Assembly (NCBI GenBank): GCA_947179485.1
Contig: OX359247.1
Coordinates: 1,765,060-1,829,059, forward strand
DNA from: Allacma fusca
Lineage: Eukaryota; Arthropoda; Collembola; Symphypleona; Sminthuridae
Length of the DNA stretch: 64,000 nt
Reading direction: 5' to 3'
The position numbers and the translations under genes are program-made. Each line of letters opens with the position of its first letter. Within the stretch, counting starts at the first letter, position 1. Below, piece by piece: positions 32,603 to 46,108 of the stretch. The notes below the pieces were generated by a model, which was not told the origin of the DNA, ran no database searches, and saw only the letters and a list, made by a program, of their open reading frames with translations.

Positions 32603-34920
32603 GGTTCACATATCCTGTCCCCCGTTTGAAGGCCCAACACAACTTAGCCTTTCATCTCCCTGTTCCAACACAGATTTTTCACTGTATGCAGTTTCTCCTC
32701 TCCGCCCTCCACTGGTCAGGTTCTTTAAGTTGAGACTATATCAAGTAAATTTGTTAAACTGTAGTAAGTAAAGACTTAAAGCATTAGTAAAACCTAGTAC
32801 TTACAAGTCAATTTTTAATTCGGTAGTAGAAAAGTCTCCGAAATAATAGTTTAGTACAAATGATAGTTTTTTTTCTGTGTCCGAATACCAGTCACCCCCA
32901 CCTCGTAAAAGGCCATAACAAAGTATGAAATATTTGAACGTCATAATACCTTATATGGTAAAACCACGATAATTTCGGTGTTACAAATATAAAAAAATCA
33001 ATCATTGTATAATCAAAAGTACAGCTTGAATATTCGTCCTTTTGACGATCCAAAATCTCTCCGTTTTAATTCCGATTCCCCGAAAAGTTTACATTCTAAA
33101 AGGGCTTTCAGCCCCGACTCCCTTAGCATTGCCTACATATTCATTAGATCCAATAAGCCCAGTCGATGCTCTCCAACAATTACCGTCAACATCATAAGCT
33201 CAAACTACAGCTGGTTCTAGCAGACCTTACTGCTCAAACAAAAAGTCCCACAAAAATTTATCTCTAACTATAGTTGATAGTTACTAGTGTTACTACAGTC
33301 CGGAGATATTTTCCTTCCAATCGTACATAAACACCCCAGTCAATCCTTATTTATTGAAGCTTTATGTCAAAAATTTCACATAAAGAATCCTTGAAAATTC
33401 AAATAGCCCTACATAAGTACCACGTATCTGAAAATTTGCTTACAAAGTCGGAAACTACAAGTTCCTGTCAAAGTTCATCTATTGAAATTATTACAGTCCC
33501 TTCTTCTCGCCTTTCACTTCAATCTTAGTATTTCTTCCTGCTACTCAACTTCGTCCAAACAGTAACTATAACTTAAAACGCACCAAAAAAAAAATCAAGA
33601 AATTAAATAATTACAAAACACGCAAGCAACTTCCAAATATTTCCTATCCCACGTACCTTTATTTTTTACTACTATCACCCCCTCTTCTCCCAAGCAGGAC
33701 CAATGACCTGAAAAACGAAACCCTTTGCATTATTTACGCAAACCATTGTGTCATCATTTCATAATTTCCTATCCCATCAGATAATTTTTTAAACGTTAAT
33801 AATAATTTAAATCAAATCATTACAATTACAATTCAGTCGATATCTCCAATAATTATTCCCGTCCCGTCCGTATGAACACAAAGTGGGGAATTGAGGGGCC
33901 AAGTATTTAATTATATTTATTAAAAATAATTACAATTAAGATCCGGAAATCATGCGTCCAGTCCAGAGCCCCAGATCCGTCCAGGTATGATGTCAATGTG
34001 GGGCATTATTTGTTCACAGGAGAGATATTTATGTGGGACAGTCAGGGAGTCAGGACGTCAGGACTAAGAATTTTTTTTTTGTTTGAAAAATCATATGACT
34101 GGGATTCAAAATTAGCGCCACGTGTCCAGCTGACCAAAAAGATGAGTCACCATTTGGAATGAAAGGAGACTAGGGCGTGTCGTTGGGCATGTGACGCTGT
34201 CGAGGGGTGTCCAGGAGGATTTGTGTGCTTGTCTGGGGGGCCGGAACTTTGTCGCTTGTAAAAGCCTGGACTCAGTTGAGTAGCGGCCTTGGTTGGGCTT
34301 GGTCCTTCCAAATCCATAACAATGGCGTTGTGATATCCGTTTAAAAACTCGACTTGTTCCTCTTGTGTCCTGGATTTTTTGTGTGCACTGCAGCTAAACT
34401 GCAGCTTAAATTTGTCCATTTGAGAAGTGACAACGAGTAAGTCTCCCTTTGACCCTTGTCTGTACAAAAGAAATTGACACCTGAGATAAAGGCAATACTT
34501 GTGTCACACTATACCGGAGGCAGCTAAGCTATATCCAAATCAAATCAAATTCTAAAGTCGGCGGCTGTCAAAGATAAACCCCACCGCTAAAATATAGAGT
34601 ATAGAAAAATACGTATATAAATACATGCACTACCTATATATTAGGACGGGAAGAAAAGGACGCAGCTCTTTAATTTTAAATATTAATTTTCAATAATAAA
34701 GTTCAATTCAAATACACCCCGAGACATTTTTGACATTCAGTCTGGTCCAATAATTGGGAAGTTGTGAGTGAAGCGTGAGTGTCTAAATAATTATATATAT
34801 CAAATCGCATGACCTGACTTGACCCGGTCCAACCAAGTTATATCGGAGAAGGGATATTACCAGCTAGAGCGGATTATCAAAATCGAGAGATTCCTATTTT
34901 GTGTGAGCGGAAAAAAAAAG
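32603..34920. other. Head-to-head spacer VPS39 / beta-spectrin
   Basis: No recognised coding exon. The + strand is C/A- and C/T-rich from about 32600 to 33850, matching leftward transcription of VPS39, and changes to G/T-rich after about 34900. It probably holds the VPS39 leader and both promoters. A 106-codon minus-strand frame (34147-34467) could not be linked to any family. Confidence 0.45.
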
Positions 34921-34928
34921 TATAAAAG
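34921..34928 (+). promoter_or_regulatory. Candidate TATA box for beta-spectrin
   Basis: TATAAAAG, preceded by an A-rich run and followed about 50 bp later by a strong donor. This would place the transcription start near 34950. Inferred from position only. Confidence 0.35.
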
Positions 34929-34944
34929 TACATAAGGCCACCAA

Positions 34945-34978
34945 GTTTTTTTTATTTTTCTCACCGAGAGGAGTGGTG
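34945..34978 (+). other. Candidate non-coding first exon of beta-spectrin
   Basis: The stretch CACCGAGAGGAGTGGTG ends at a textbook donor GTAAGTAC (34979). It lies about 25-50 bp after a TATA box, with no ATG. It would splice to the acceptor TTTTACAG at 62235. The 5' edge is a guess. Confidence 0.35.
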
Positions 34979-37818
34979 GTAAGTACATGTCTTGTTTCTT
35001 CTGTAGTGTCATCACAATTTGGTTATTTTTAAGCATGAGGTCACCCGAGAATGTTGTCTAAGTCATCTGTGCACACGTCTGTGTCCTCCGATCATGTTTA
35101 GTTTCGAAAGCATTGGCCCACAACTCTTTGCCCTTAATTTAATGATAATTTTGTAGGGGTGGATTAAAGTGTTTTTTTTATTTATTTTACATTTTGGAAA
35201 TTTTTAAAACAACGGAACTTACATGTTCTGAGAGTCTGTAGTGACTGGGGCTCAGGAGTTACAGATGAGGTCTGGAACATTTAATTTGATTTTGTGGTAA
35301 GAATTAAGTTAATAAATATTTTGGGAGAGCGAGGCTTGAGTCAGAGGTAGTGAATGGTGTGTTGTGTCAGGCGTGGTTGGGATAATTCGTTATAAACTTA
35401 ACTTTTTCGTTTTGTTTTAGTTTCGAAAGAGAAGCAAGGGAAAGGCAAAAAACGGTTTAGTTTGAAAACTCCGACATGTAATATCAACTAAAGCTCGCAC
35501 CCTTTTACTATAATATGAGAATGCGGAATGAATCAGCGAACTCCGACAAAAGTTGTCTGGGGAGGGACTTGAATCCAAATTGAATTAATTCAGATTTTCA
35601 AATACAGCGATAGAGCATAATTTGGGACCACCACCTCTCTCAGTGGAGTGTGTTACTATGATTTAGTAGATGTGTTAATTAAATTGGAAATGTATTTCTA
35701 GTGAAACCACCGAGATTAGAATTTTTACGTCGGTAAAAGTACGGGAGGAACCTATCATCAGAAATAGTGAAGACATAGATTTGTACAACTATGGGAGGAT
35801 TCTGTAATTCTGTAGAATGTTTGGTTCCTGGAGAGTCAATGAAGAAGTCACTAAGACGAAAAAATTTTAAAAATTTAGATACAAGAAGTTGTTAAAAGTA
35901 TTTTGTTCGATTAAGTACTCCAGCTTGTAGCCGGTAATTCATCTCCGTATGTATTGTCTAAATTCGGACGAGAGGTGACTAATAAGATTTTACGTACCGT
36001 GACATTATTTATTAGTGTCTTTGTGAAAAGGATACCTAGATGCACGAAACGGAACGTCAAAACAAAATCTAAGATGAATTTGGTAGTTAAACAGATTTTA
36101 ATTGCTCTGAGCCTTATAAAAAGAAACAGCAAGTAATGTTTATTGCCTGTTACCCACAAAATTTCATTGAATGAAAGTGTTCACAATGAACTCAATATTT
36201 TTGTGGTCATAATTTAAATTTTTTGTCCCCGTTCCGCAAGGGATTATGATGTTTTCTCTGACCAGACATGTGCAGATTGAGATTCCAGTGACCCCAAGCC
36301 TCAAGTACATAAACGTGTCTTTTTCTCTGTGTTATAGTCTACCGGCTTTTCAACTTGAATTGGCTCATTGAATTTCAATGGTTGCCGGAGTTCTCGCGTT
36401 CAGAGCATCCTTAAAAGTTTTGTAGTTTGACGCCAGCGTTGCATTGATTGTTATCATGTTTGAATAAACTTACATAATTAGAATAAATAAGGTCCTGCAC
36501 TCATTTGAATTAACTAGCTGCTTGTCAGTATTGCTACTGCTGTAGTTTTTTTTAATAGCCTCCTATCTTCAACCAGACAGATTACAGACAGGGAGAAGGA
36601 TATGCGGAACGTACTGTTTCCTTTGATTAGGGAGGGACTACATATTACACGACATACAAATTAGATATGTGATGGCATGGGAATTTCGACCTGAGGTACG
36701 GAGAATATTGCCAAATCAGGGATTACATTAACAAATGTGATGGAAGTTCCGCCATTTCTCACAGAGTGTAGAACTGCCATGTTGGAATTGTTGTGATGCT
36801 GTAATTATTGGAAATTAGGTAATTCAGAGAATAGTACAATATATTAGATATAAATTTAGATTTGAGGGATGGGACTGTCCCGATAATTTCGAATAATGTG
36901 ACCCAGAAAATACACCAAAATTTGTGTATTTATTTTGAAAACGAAAACAGAGTTGAGTGCTGGGATCAAGACATGTGAAATACTTAATTTTGATTTTAGA
37001 ATGACCAGTTTATATAAGTGTGCATTGATTGGTCGGAGTATATTTTGATGCTGTGCTGTAGTAATTCACTATATATAATTAGTGACCGTAACGATTGATT
37101 TTGGGAAGAGTAAATCTGTAATTACTGATAAGTTTTGGAAGGGAACACATTTTGAGCTTTGGCGAAATTGCATTGATTATGGTGGTAGACCATTCCCTCT
37201 ATCTCTTTAGTAAGTAATTTAGTGTTTTTTGAAGAACATATATTTCTATTGAATGAAAATAAAAATATTATGAAGATCTTTGGTTCCTTTTGAGGAAGGG
37301 TAATGTGTAACTACAATCCTAATCTCCGGTCGTCTTAGTTCTCGCTCTTGAGATATCCCAATCTGATATGGTTAGACGACATATTGACCAAGATTTTGGA
37401 TTTAATTTGGGAAAAAGCTTCTCGATATCCGTCTGACGTGACAATTAGTCATTCGTAACCGGAAATTTTTCTCCCCTCTTCCTTGCATTTCGACAGACAC
37501 AGACTAACTGTACTCCACTGCATGTCCAGTGCCCATCCCACGCGGGTTCATAGTTCATTCTTATACGTTACGTAGATACATAAATACTTTTATACTTACA
37601 GTCTGACTCTTAAAACATGTTGGCACATCTATCTCAATGCCTCTTACTTCTTCTGCAAGATTAAATTATAAAAATTTCATGAGATACCTCCCTTCCTTCA
37701 CCATGGTGCTTTATCCCCTCTCTGTATCCCATCCTAGCTCCATTTTTGACGCAAACTCAATAAAGGAGTCATACATTTGAGGTCCTTCCTTATTTTCTGA
37801 ATTTATTTTTATAAGATT

Positions 37819-37856
37819 GCAGAGAGAGAGAGAGAGAGAGAAAGAGGGGGGGGGGG
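37819..37856. repeat. (GA)n microsatellite with G run
   Basis: Alternating AG for about 22 bases, then AAAGA and a run of about 11 G. Confidence 0.95.
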
Positions 37857-40069
37857 AAATATACCTCTACAAGTACTTTTTTATATGTAATTAACATAGA
37901 AAGCGTCAACCTGGAAATTCTTCTGGGTGTAACTTTTGAGAAACATTAGTCACAGCGAGGGAAGGATACAGTATCTGGGAGTATAGCCTTACGTAACGGT
38001 AGTAGTTATGTCCGCATGATTTAATTTGTTAAATTCCTTGAAGATTTGTAATAATCGTTTCGCTCGATTGCCTCCAGTCAGATATGATTCATGTTCACAC
38101 AGAAATTACTTTGAGATGTTGCATGTCATCATTAAAAATGGACCAATCTAAGGTTAGAGGTCTTTCTCCTACTACTTACTACTACAACTACTTTAATATT
38201 CTCTTCATAGTAGTACCAGTGGGCAGTGAGGAAATATGGTATTTCCAACTCCAAGAAAAAAAAATCACCTCTACGGCAGTCATGATTTTTAAGAGTAAAT
38301 TAAATTATTGGCTATATATTTTTTTATCACAAGATTTTATCTCACATATTTTTTTAACATTGAAGCGCCTTAAGCCCTATATTCAAATCCCTACCTATGG
38401 ATGGACAGAACTTACTAATTTTTCTGCCAAGGCACACCGCAGTAGTTAGTTACAAAAGCCGAAGACAAAGTGGGCGCCAAAACCGGATAAATGTATTGGG
38501 TTCAGAAGCGAGGTCTCTAATAAATAGGTCACCACGAATATAGAATCAGTCATCCATTTTCATATAACATTTTTCGTCTTTTTTTTTATATCCTCGCACC
38601 GGCAACGGTAACAACAAGTTCCTAAATTTTGCAAAGGTCAGTCTAGAGCTCAGTTGCCTACATGGTCAATCCACAATAAAGGATTTTTGTATCCTGTGTA
38701 TGCATACTGTAATAACTGAATAGTTCTTCCAGCTGTAGCATTTATTACATGTTCATTCGGGGTATTTGTATGAGCATGCATAAATTAAATAGGGTTCTTA
38801 AGTCAAAGGTGTGTTCTCAGTGGATATGTGTTAAACTAGATATATGGTGCCATAGTATACTTACTGTTCACATTCAAATTTGCCTAGAAGTTAATTAAAC
38901 TTGAAATTCCTGACTCGGACTATGCACACTTAAACTATAAAAATATGACTAGAAAGAATGAAACAATAGGAAAAGAATAGCTCATTTCCCCCATATAGCT
39001 GTACTTATAATTCTCCAAATGCCGGCTTATAGAATTTCAGGAGCAGGCAGGAGAGTCTCTTTTCCTCTGCCTCTCTATACATATTCAAATATAACACCAC
39101 ATGCTCTCAAGGTTTTCTATGTGAGCCTTGATTGATTCAGCCTTGATTCTCCTAACCACACGAGAGTCACTGCGTTTATGTTAGTGTAGTTACTTGTTTT
39201 TTTAGGTGTTGAAAGAAATTGAATTGTATGGATGGATACTATGGATAGAATTTTTCAACGGGAATATTTTTCATTAAGATTATTATTTTTACCTTTGAAA
39301 ACTATCATAGTTTCTCCAGTTTCCCAGACACTATACGACATTATATAATTATTCTCTTTTCCTTTATACTTCTTTTTTGTAACCTAGAAATGACCAAAAA
39401 ATGGTATAGGGAGTACTACGTGAAACAAAACATGCATACAAGATAAAGATAGAGAGATATAATAAATTATACGTGCACAATACCTTCCGGGGCATTTCCC
39501 GTCTGTTGTAATTTTGTGGAATGCCATTTTCTATAAAGTTAATTGTTGGGCAATTCACCCTGTAAGAAATATACATACGTTAGGAAAAAATTGAGTCTGA
39601 TGGGGGGGAAAAGGTCTTGTTTTCCATTTTAAAGAGTTGTGAAAAAGTTCCAATGGAATTTGAGACTAGCTTTTATGAATGGTAAGGTCTGAAGGAGATG
39701 TTTGAAATGAAAGGGATGAAAGGTTATATGCATGTGTGTGTCGTTGTGTATGTGTGGATGGAGAGAGGAAAAAAATCTTTTCCAGGAGTTGGGTTGTCTC
39801 TGAGAATATATATAATACTTACTTACTTTTAAAATCACATGAATAAGTATATATACCTATAAGATATAGTTTTATAAGTGCACGCATAAAATCCGAGGCA
39901 AGGTAATAAAAGTTGAGGAGCCACCTTTAAGTTTTAGTCATATTCCCTTTAAAAAAGAAGTTCTTTGGCTCATTCATGTGGGATTAAAGTTAGGAGAAAA
40001 AATAGCAATGTTTTCTTTAGCAATGTACTCTCTGTCTATGTAGTTGTGGATATCTCATCCCCTGAGAAG

Positions 40070-40071
<2 letters not shown>

Positions 40072-40113
<42 letters not shown>
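40072..40113. repeat. (CT)n microsatellite
   Basis: About 21 uninterrupted CT units. It creates spurious Ser-Leu and Arg-Glu repeat frames. Confidence 0.95.
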
Positions 40114-40118
<5 letters not shown>

Positions 40119-41682
40119 CTGTTACGTAAATTATATTCCGTGTTGTTTCATTCCTTTTTATATTCCCTGCATTCCAAAAGAGAGATAAATTATAGCTTTT
40201 GCCCATGTCTTCCATCATGTTCCATTTCAACATAGGGCAGGGAGAGGTAAAGGAGTAAAGAGTAAACCGGTAGAACTATGTACATAAGTATAAATTCTGT
40301 CGTAGCTCCATTTGAAGTAAGTGCATTGAAAGAATTTACAAGGCTGGCAATTTATTAATTTTAAATTCAAAAATATTCCATTGAATAGAAAATGATGATG
40401 GTTTAAAAATGTTATACTTGTGCATTAGTATGTGTATCTACATGTAAATTTATATATCTATTCTAACTCAAATTAGCTTGTAATAAAAATGTGTCTTTAA
40501 ATTATATTTGATCCATGTTAAGATCTTGTAAGAGTACTAATTGCAAGATGTAGGGGGAGGGGAGAGAGAGAGAGAGAGAGAAAGTGAATTCTGGTCAAAT
40601 AAACAACAAGGATGATGGTAATGATGGTATTATGACAGCATGACCCAGCCCGAACGAAGCAGTACGAAGCATTTGATTTTTTAGTTCCATATACTCTCAT
40701 GGATCTTATACTATACATATAGATAAGCATAAGTAGGTTTAGGTGGAGGTGTGAATGTAAATACATATGTATATGCATGTATCCATGATAGGATGCCCCT
40801 GCATTAAAAAGCAGTGACAATGATCATCCAAGATTTCGTAATTTGTATAATGAGACAAGCCACTACTGGTGAATAATATACATACTTGAGTTAGCAAGTC
40901 CAAAGAAATCTAATGTCTCACAATCCGTCAGTCCGTCCGCTCAGTTCTGTCTCTGCCTCTGTCTGTATGTATCTCTGTCTCTGTCTATGCACATGTGTGT
41001 CTAATTGTATATCTTATATGTATGTAAGTAGTGATGTAGGAATGTATGAGAGTGAGGAGAATTTGCAATGTATGGTGGGAATGCTAAGGGAATGAAGTCA
41101 TGTTTATTTCTTGCTCTTTTTACTGTAACTTACTTACTGATTTACTGCCTCCTTCTCCTTCTTCACTGTTCAGAAATGTGTGTGATTGCTGTTTGTATTA
41201 CTCATTTCTGAATGTTTTGAATGTGTGGTGCAGCTCTTGTGGATATAGATATTTGTACTGTGTAAGTAAATATTACGTATGCATATAATTACTTATACGT
41301 ATACTTATATTATATAAGTACATCTATAACTGCTGTCCCTCATCTCTGTTCCTATGGTATAGTAGTACATAGTAAGTAAGTGGGACTGGAATGATCCGAA
41401 GGCCGAATGTCTTCACACAGTCTGTCTTGTAGCTTCTCTAACTATATGTGCATGGATAATTTCACGCAGCACTTTTACCAGCTCAGAAGTAGCTAGCTGT
41501 AGTAGATTCCGTAATAGAGAAGGGAAGAATTATTAAATCCCCAGCTCTGACTCAAGTGTTCCAGTTTCCAGTAGTTTGGGTGTGTCTGTACTATTTTATA
41601 GAGGTGCTCCTCGGAGGGAAGATAGTTTTCTGGGTTTTAAGGTAAAAGGTCGGGCATGATGACTTTAATTAGTTTATCGTGT

Positions 41683-41745
41683 ACTCCCCCTCTTCCCCTC
41701 CCCCTCCCCCTTCTCCTCCTTCTCCTCCTCCTCCTCCTCCTCCAA
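41683..41745. repeat. Polypyrimidine tract with (CTC)n
   Basis: About 60 bases almost wholly C and T, ending in seven CTC triplets. A mirror-like homopurine/homopyrimidine tract that could form triplex DNA. Confidence 0.9.
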
Positions 41746-43461
41746 CCACCCAAGCTAAAATTATACTATCTACATATCAACAATGATTTTGAATGGAAGG
41801 ATTTGTCAAGAGCCTTGTCCTTCTACAAGCATTATTACTTAACCAGCCGTTTCTTGTCAAGAAGTGAATCAAGATTTGGAAGATTCAGCAGATACTAGTT
41901 AAGTTAGTTGTGTGTGTTTGTAGGGACTGTCGAATGCAAGAGAAGAGATGAAGAGAAAGAAACAGTGAGATGGAGAGAGAGACAGACGGAGAGAGAGAGT
42001 GTGTGTGTGAGTGTGTGAGAGAGAGAGAGAGAGAAAGAGGGTGAGCATCCGGATTTTTGATTGTATGTACCTATGTATGTATGTGTATCTCTAAAAGTAA
42101 GGCGCCTCACCCAGAAGTTTCAGAAGTAGGGATCTTACTACTCCTAGTGAGGAATTGAGAGACGGAGAGTCTAAAAGGCGGGATGATTTTTTCATGAGGA
42201 ATTCCTCACTCAGAACTCTGATGTTGGTGTGTGTGTGTGTGTGTGTTAAAGTATCTACGTCTAGAGATACATAATAGATACATACATATTTCGGTTCGAT
42301 GGTGTAGAACTCCTTTTTCCTTGGGTGGATCGGGGAAGAGTCACAAGCTATTTTAAGGCGACCCAAACTCTTCCTCAGTGCTGAAGGCTTCCATCGTCTT
42401 TTTCTTCGTTTTTTTCCCTATCCATTGAATTTCCCTTGTATTTTCTAGGACTGGTCCGTTGTGGAACGAGGTGCTGCATATTATTATTATTATTATCTTT
42501 GGTGAAACTCCCCAAGAACTCTCGGAAAAAATCTGTACATTTGTGCATGTGTGTGTGTGTGTGTGCATGTGTGTTACGGTACGGCGTGACGAATAGTTAC
42601 TAGTTGGCCATACAACGTCACTACGTCACCTAGCCCCAGATCCTTGTAGTTGACTGTACGACAGGGTGTGTGAATTCTTTCAGTTTAAATTGAACTCCCG
42701 ACCCGACGGTTTTCCCAATATGAGGAATTCCCCCGGTTTCCATTTCCATATCTCTAGTTTTCCCAACAATTTTCCCCTTTAAATTAGTTCTTCCTTCTCA
42801 AGTTTTATTATTTGGTTTGGGAGGAAAAGTCTTTCAAATTTCCTTGGATGTAAATATGTTGGGAATCATTATTTTACGGAAAACAGGGATTTGAAAAAAT
42901 TCAAAGAAGTAAAGGAGGAAATTGATTTTTAGGATGAAAACTTTTTTTTCACTCTTCCCTCAAAAACTGTAACCTCTACAAGACAGTTCCGTACATGCTT
43001 GTAGATATGTATGTATGTATGTATGTATGTTAGGAGCGGATTACAAGTAGTTCGTGCAAGACATGGCTTTTTTTTTTACTGCTCCTGCTTATTTAATAGT
43101 ACGATTATGATTGTGTTACTCTTCACACTCGGGTTCTTCGGATATGTACATAGTATACACATCTTGCAAGGCTAATTATATAACGGTGAAGTGTATGAAT
43201 AGACCTACATACGTAGATACTAAGTTTAAAATGTTATTATTACGGTCTTCATCATTTTGTGTGTGTGCATGTGCTATATATTTTCATTGGTCTATGTCTG
43301 TGTCTCTGACGTAATGTTCTAATGGTGTTTGTCGGGCATTAACTAAGTTCCTCTCTATACACATTAGGATTAGGATGTGGACGTGTCATGTGCTTCTGTT
43401 TCTGTTGGAAGTATGTACTAGTAGTAGTAGTAGTTGTCGGCGGCGGTGGTGGTGATGGTGA

Positions 43462-43466
<5 letters not shown>

Positions 43467-43528
<62 letters not shown>
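43467..43528. repeat. (GA)n microsatellite
   Basis: About 27 AG units followed by AAAGAGAG; preceded by GTA and GGC/GGT triplet runs (43419-43460). Confidence 0.95.
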
Positions 43529-44544
43529 GCTTGAATTTATTTACTAGTTGTTGTTATTATCGTCGTCGTTCCTTGGGTCGTTCGACTTGAGTCTGTTTTT
43601 TCACAAAGTCCCTTCGACTTTTTCCTCCATGGTCCTCGAACTGAATTTAGAGAGTGTGAGGAGCAAAGGAGGAAGAGGGGAATCAATGGGCTTGATCTGA
43701 ATTGATGTTATAGGCAAAGTAAATGACGTCCCATCATGTCAGTTTTACTTTGCAACATGTCTTCATCTCTATCTATTCCCTTGACTTCCTATCCTATAAA
43801 TAAGTAGTAGTAGTGGCAGTTGGTCTGGCTCTGGGCTCCTCTCTCTCTCTCTGTACCTTCACTAAATGCATGCTTTGTAGTACAAGTAGTGCACTAGTTG
43901 GGGAAATGTACACCGACAAAACAGTCATGTTACATCAATCTGTTCTCTCTACTTATAGGTATGTACACCAACGGGCTTTTTACCGGGATCTAGAGATTAT
44001 ATAGTTCTATAAAAGTAATTGCTTATCTATGTTATATGTAAAGAGTGCTGTGAATGTTGAGCTTATTATTGAGAGAGGTAGAGGGAGAGAGAGAGAGAGA
44101 GAGAGATGTACACGTAGAGATAGAGGAGTAAAGTTCTCATTCATTCATGTTGTGGTTTTCTTTTCATATGGATACTGGGAAAAATATATGGAATATGGAA
44201 TGAATGAGAAAAAATTAAGAATCTGCTGATGACTCTTCGTTCTTATTCCTACTGTATTTTGTCCTGCTACCTTGTCGCTTGTAAAAGTACATGTGTCGTG
44301 TATACTTTAGGTCAGAGTACGTGTACTATATACTTATATTTATGACTGTAGCCTCTCCTTAAGTACAGTTTTGAAATGGAGTAAAAATGTAAAATAGATT
44401 TTTTCTCTAATTTGAGTATTCCAGATGCGTAGTGGTGATAGTGTTTATTTATCGTGATTGGTCTATAAAGACCATTACTATTTCCTGCTCCTTGAATAAT
44501 TGTGAGAGACAAGTCATGTACAGAGCACAATATGGACTTATGAC

Positions 44545-44552
44545 GAGAGAGA

Positions 44553-44594
<42 letters not shown>

Positions 44595-44600
44595 AGAGGA
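44545..44600. repeat. (GA)n microsatellite, interrupted
   Basis: GA repeats broken by GGG and AAG interruptions. Confidence 0.9.
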
Positions 44601-46073
44601 AGGAAGGGAAGAGCGTTATGGGAAGAGAATAAGTTGACTTTATATGTGACTAACCTCGTAAAAGTTAATGTCATTTACTAATCGGTTGAGAGGAGACCTG
44701 AGGGCAGGGCATGGGCTACTAACTCAATGAAAGGAGCGTCATTCCATGTGAATTTCATGGATCATCACTACTTCATAGGAACCTCGGCTCTCATTCCGAG
44801 ACGACGTCAAGTCATTGGACAGTGAATGATGGTCGTAAAATACAATGGATATTTTCCTTAATTTTCTTTTTCTGGGTGTCAGTCTTTTTAACGTCATATC
44901 TTCAATATTATATTATAATATTAAACATCTACACACACACACATTCTCTCTCTCTCTCTCTCTTTCTCTCTGACTGAATGACTGACATGGAAATTTCTTT
45001 GCTAGGGAAGATTCTTATATAGTGACTGATCCTACTAATTATATGTATCTACATATTCCAAAAAATGTATGAATGAATTTTGAACTATGAGCTATTTCTG
45101 CCTCAAGGTTTTTCAGCGGTTTTTCAAAGGATTGTCATGATATGTACAGTCCGGTATTTATATAAGGGTTAGTATCATCCTACCTATATGTAACTATTTA
45201 TCTCTATCTCTATAAGTACAACTACTACTTACGGTATGTTTAGAAACTAGGCTAATCTCTTATATGACGACTCATTATAATGATGATGTCAGCGTTAGTT
45301 ATATGGATACATTTGGAATTTATTTTATATTTCATTTTTATATTTTTTGTTTATCTGACTCGAAGTATCTTTATTTAGTATCTGTAGGTATACATACATA
45401 CGTACACTACACATGCGTAACCGTGTAGCTAACAATAAGAGTAAGTATCTCTATTTTACCTTGTTCCTTGTTTTTTGATAGTATCTCTGTATATTCTGGT
45501 ATCCGCATTGTGGTGCACACCACCATGGATCAAGTTTAAGTTTATTTCATAAGTGAGGACGATACATTGCGGTTTGACTCTCGACGACTCCTTTTTCTTA
45601 ACTGGATTTTAAAAATTGAGTTATGTTGTGTACATACATATATATAATTACATACATATGTATAATTCCACGTATGATAATATGTAGAATATGAAAAGAA
45701 ATGGTGGAATATGTGCTGGAGGGTATTTGAGAGATGAGTTTAATGAAATCTTGGTGAAAGATTCGTGGCCATAAGGGATCTTTCTTGTGAAGGATCTCAG
45801 GCCCCGAAATATGTATGTATGTAGTCTCTCATCTCTCACAGGGTAACATCAATAGAGATAATGGATGATGGTGCGGGGCCAGAGCACATGGACACTGTTC
45901 GTAACAATTTTGACAGAGGTTTGCACTTACTTACATCAAAGTACTAGTCTTATAAATGTTGATGGGTACGTCCGTAGTACGTACGTGTGCTGCTTGCATG
46001 TCAATTTTTTTCCACCTCAAAATGTCTAGTCATCCTTTCAAAAAACCTGACTCTACGTATACATACAGAGAGG

Positions 46074-46108
<35 letters not shown>

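Noticed and set aside
34147-34467. 106-codon minus-strand frame
   Set aside because: Looks less repetitive than the others and has an acceptor-like TTTGTACAG upstream, but no family, no clear partner exon and a skewed region; too weak to call a gene.
38084-38449. 121-codon plus-strand frame
   Set aside because: AT-rich intronic sequence, no recognisable motif.
40036-40235. Frames with long RERERE or LSLSLS stretches here and at other GA/CT tracts
   Set aside because: Microsatellite translations.
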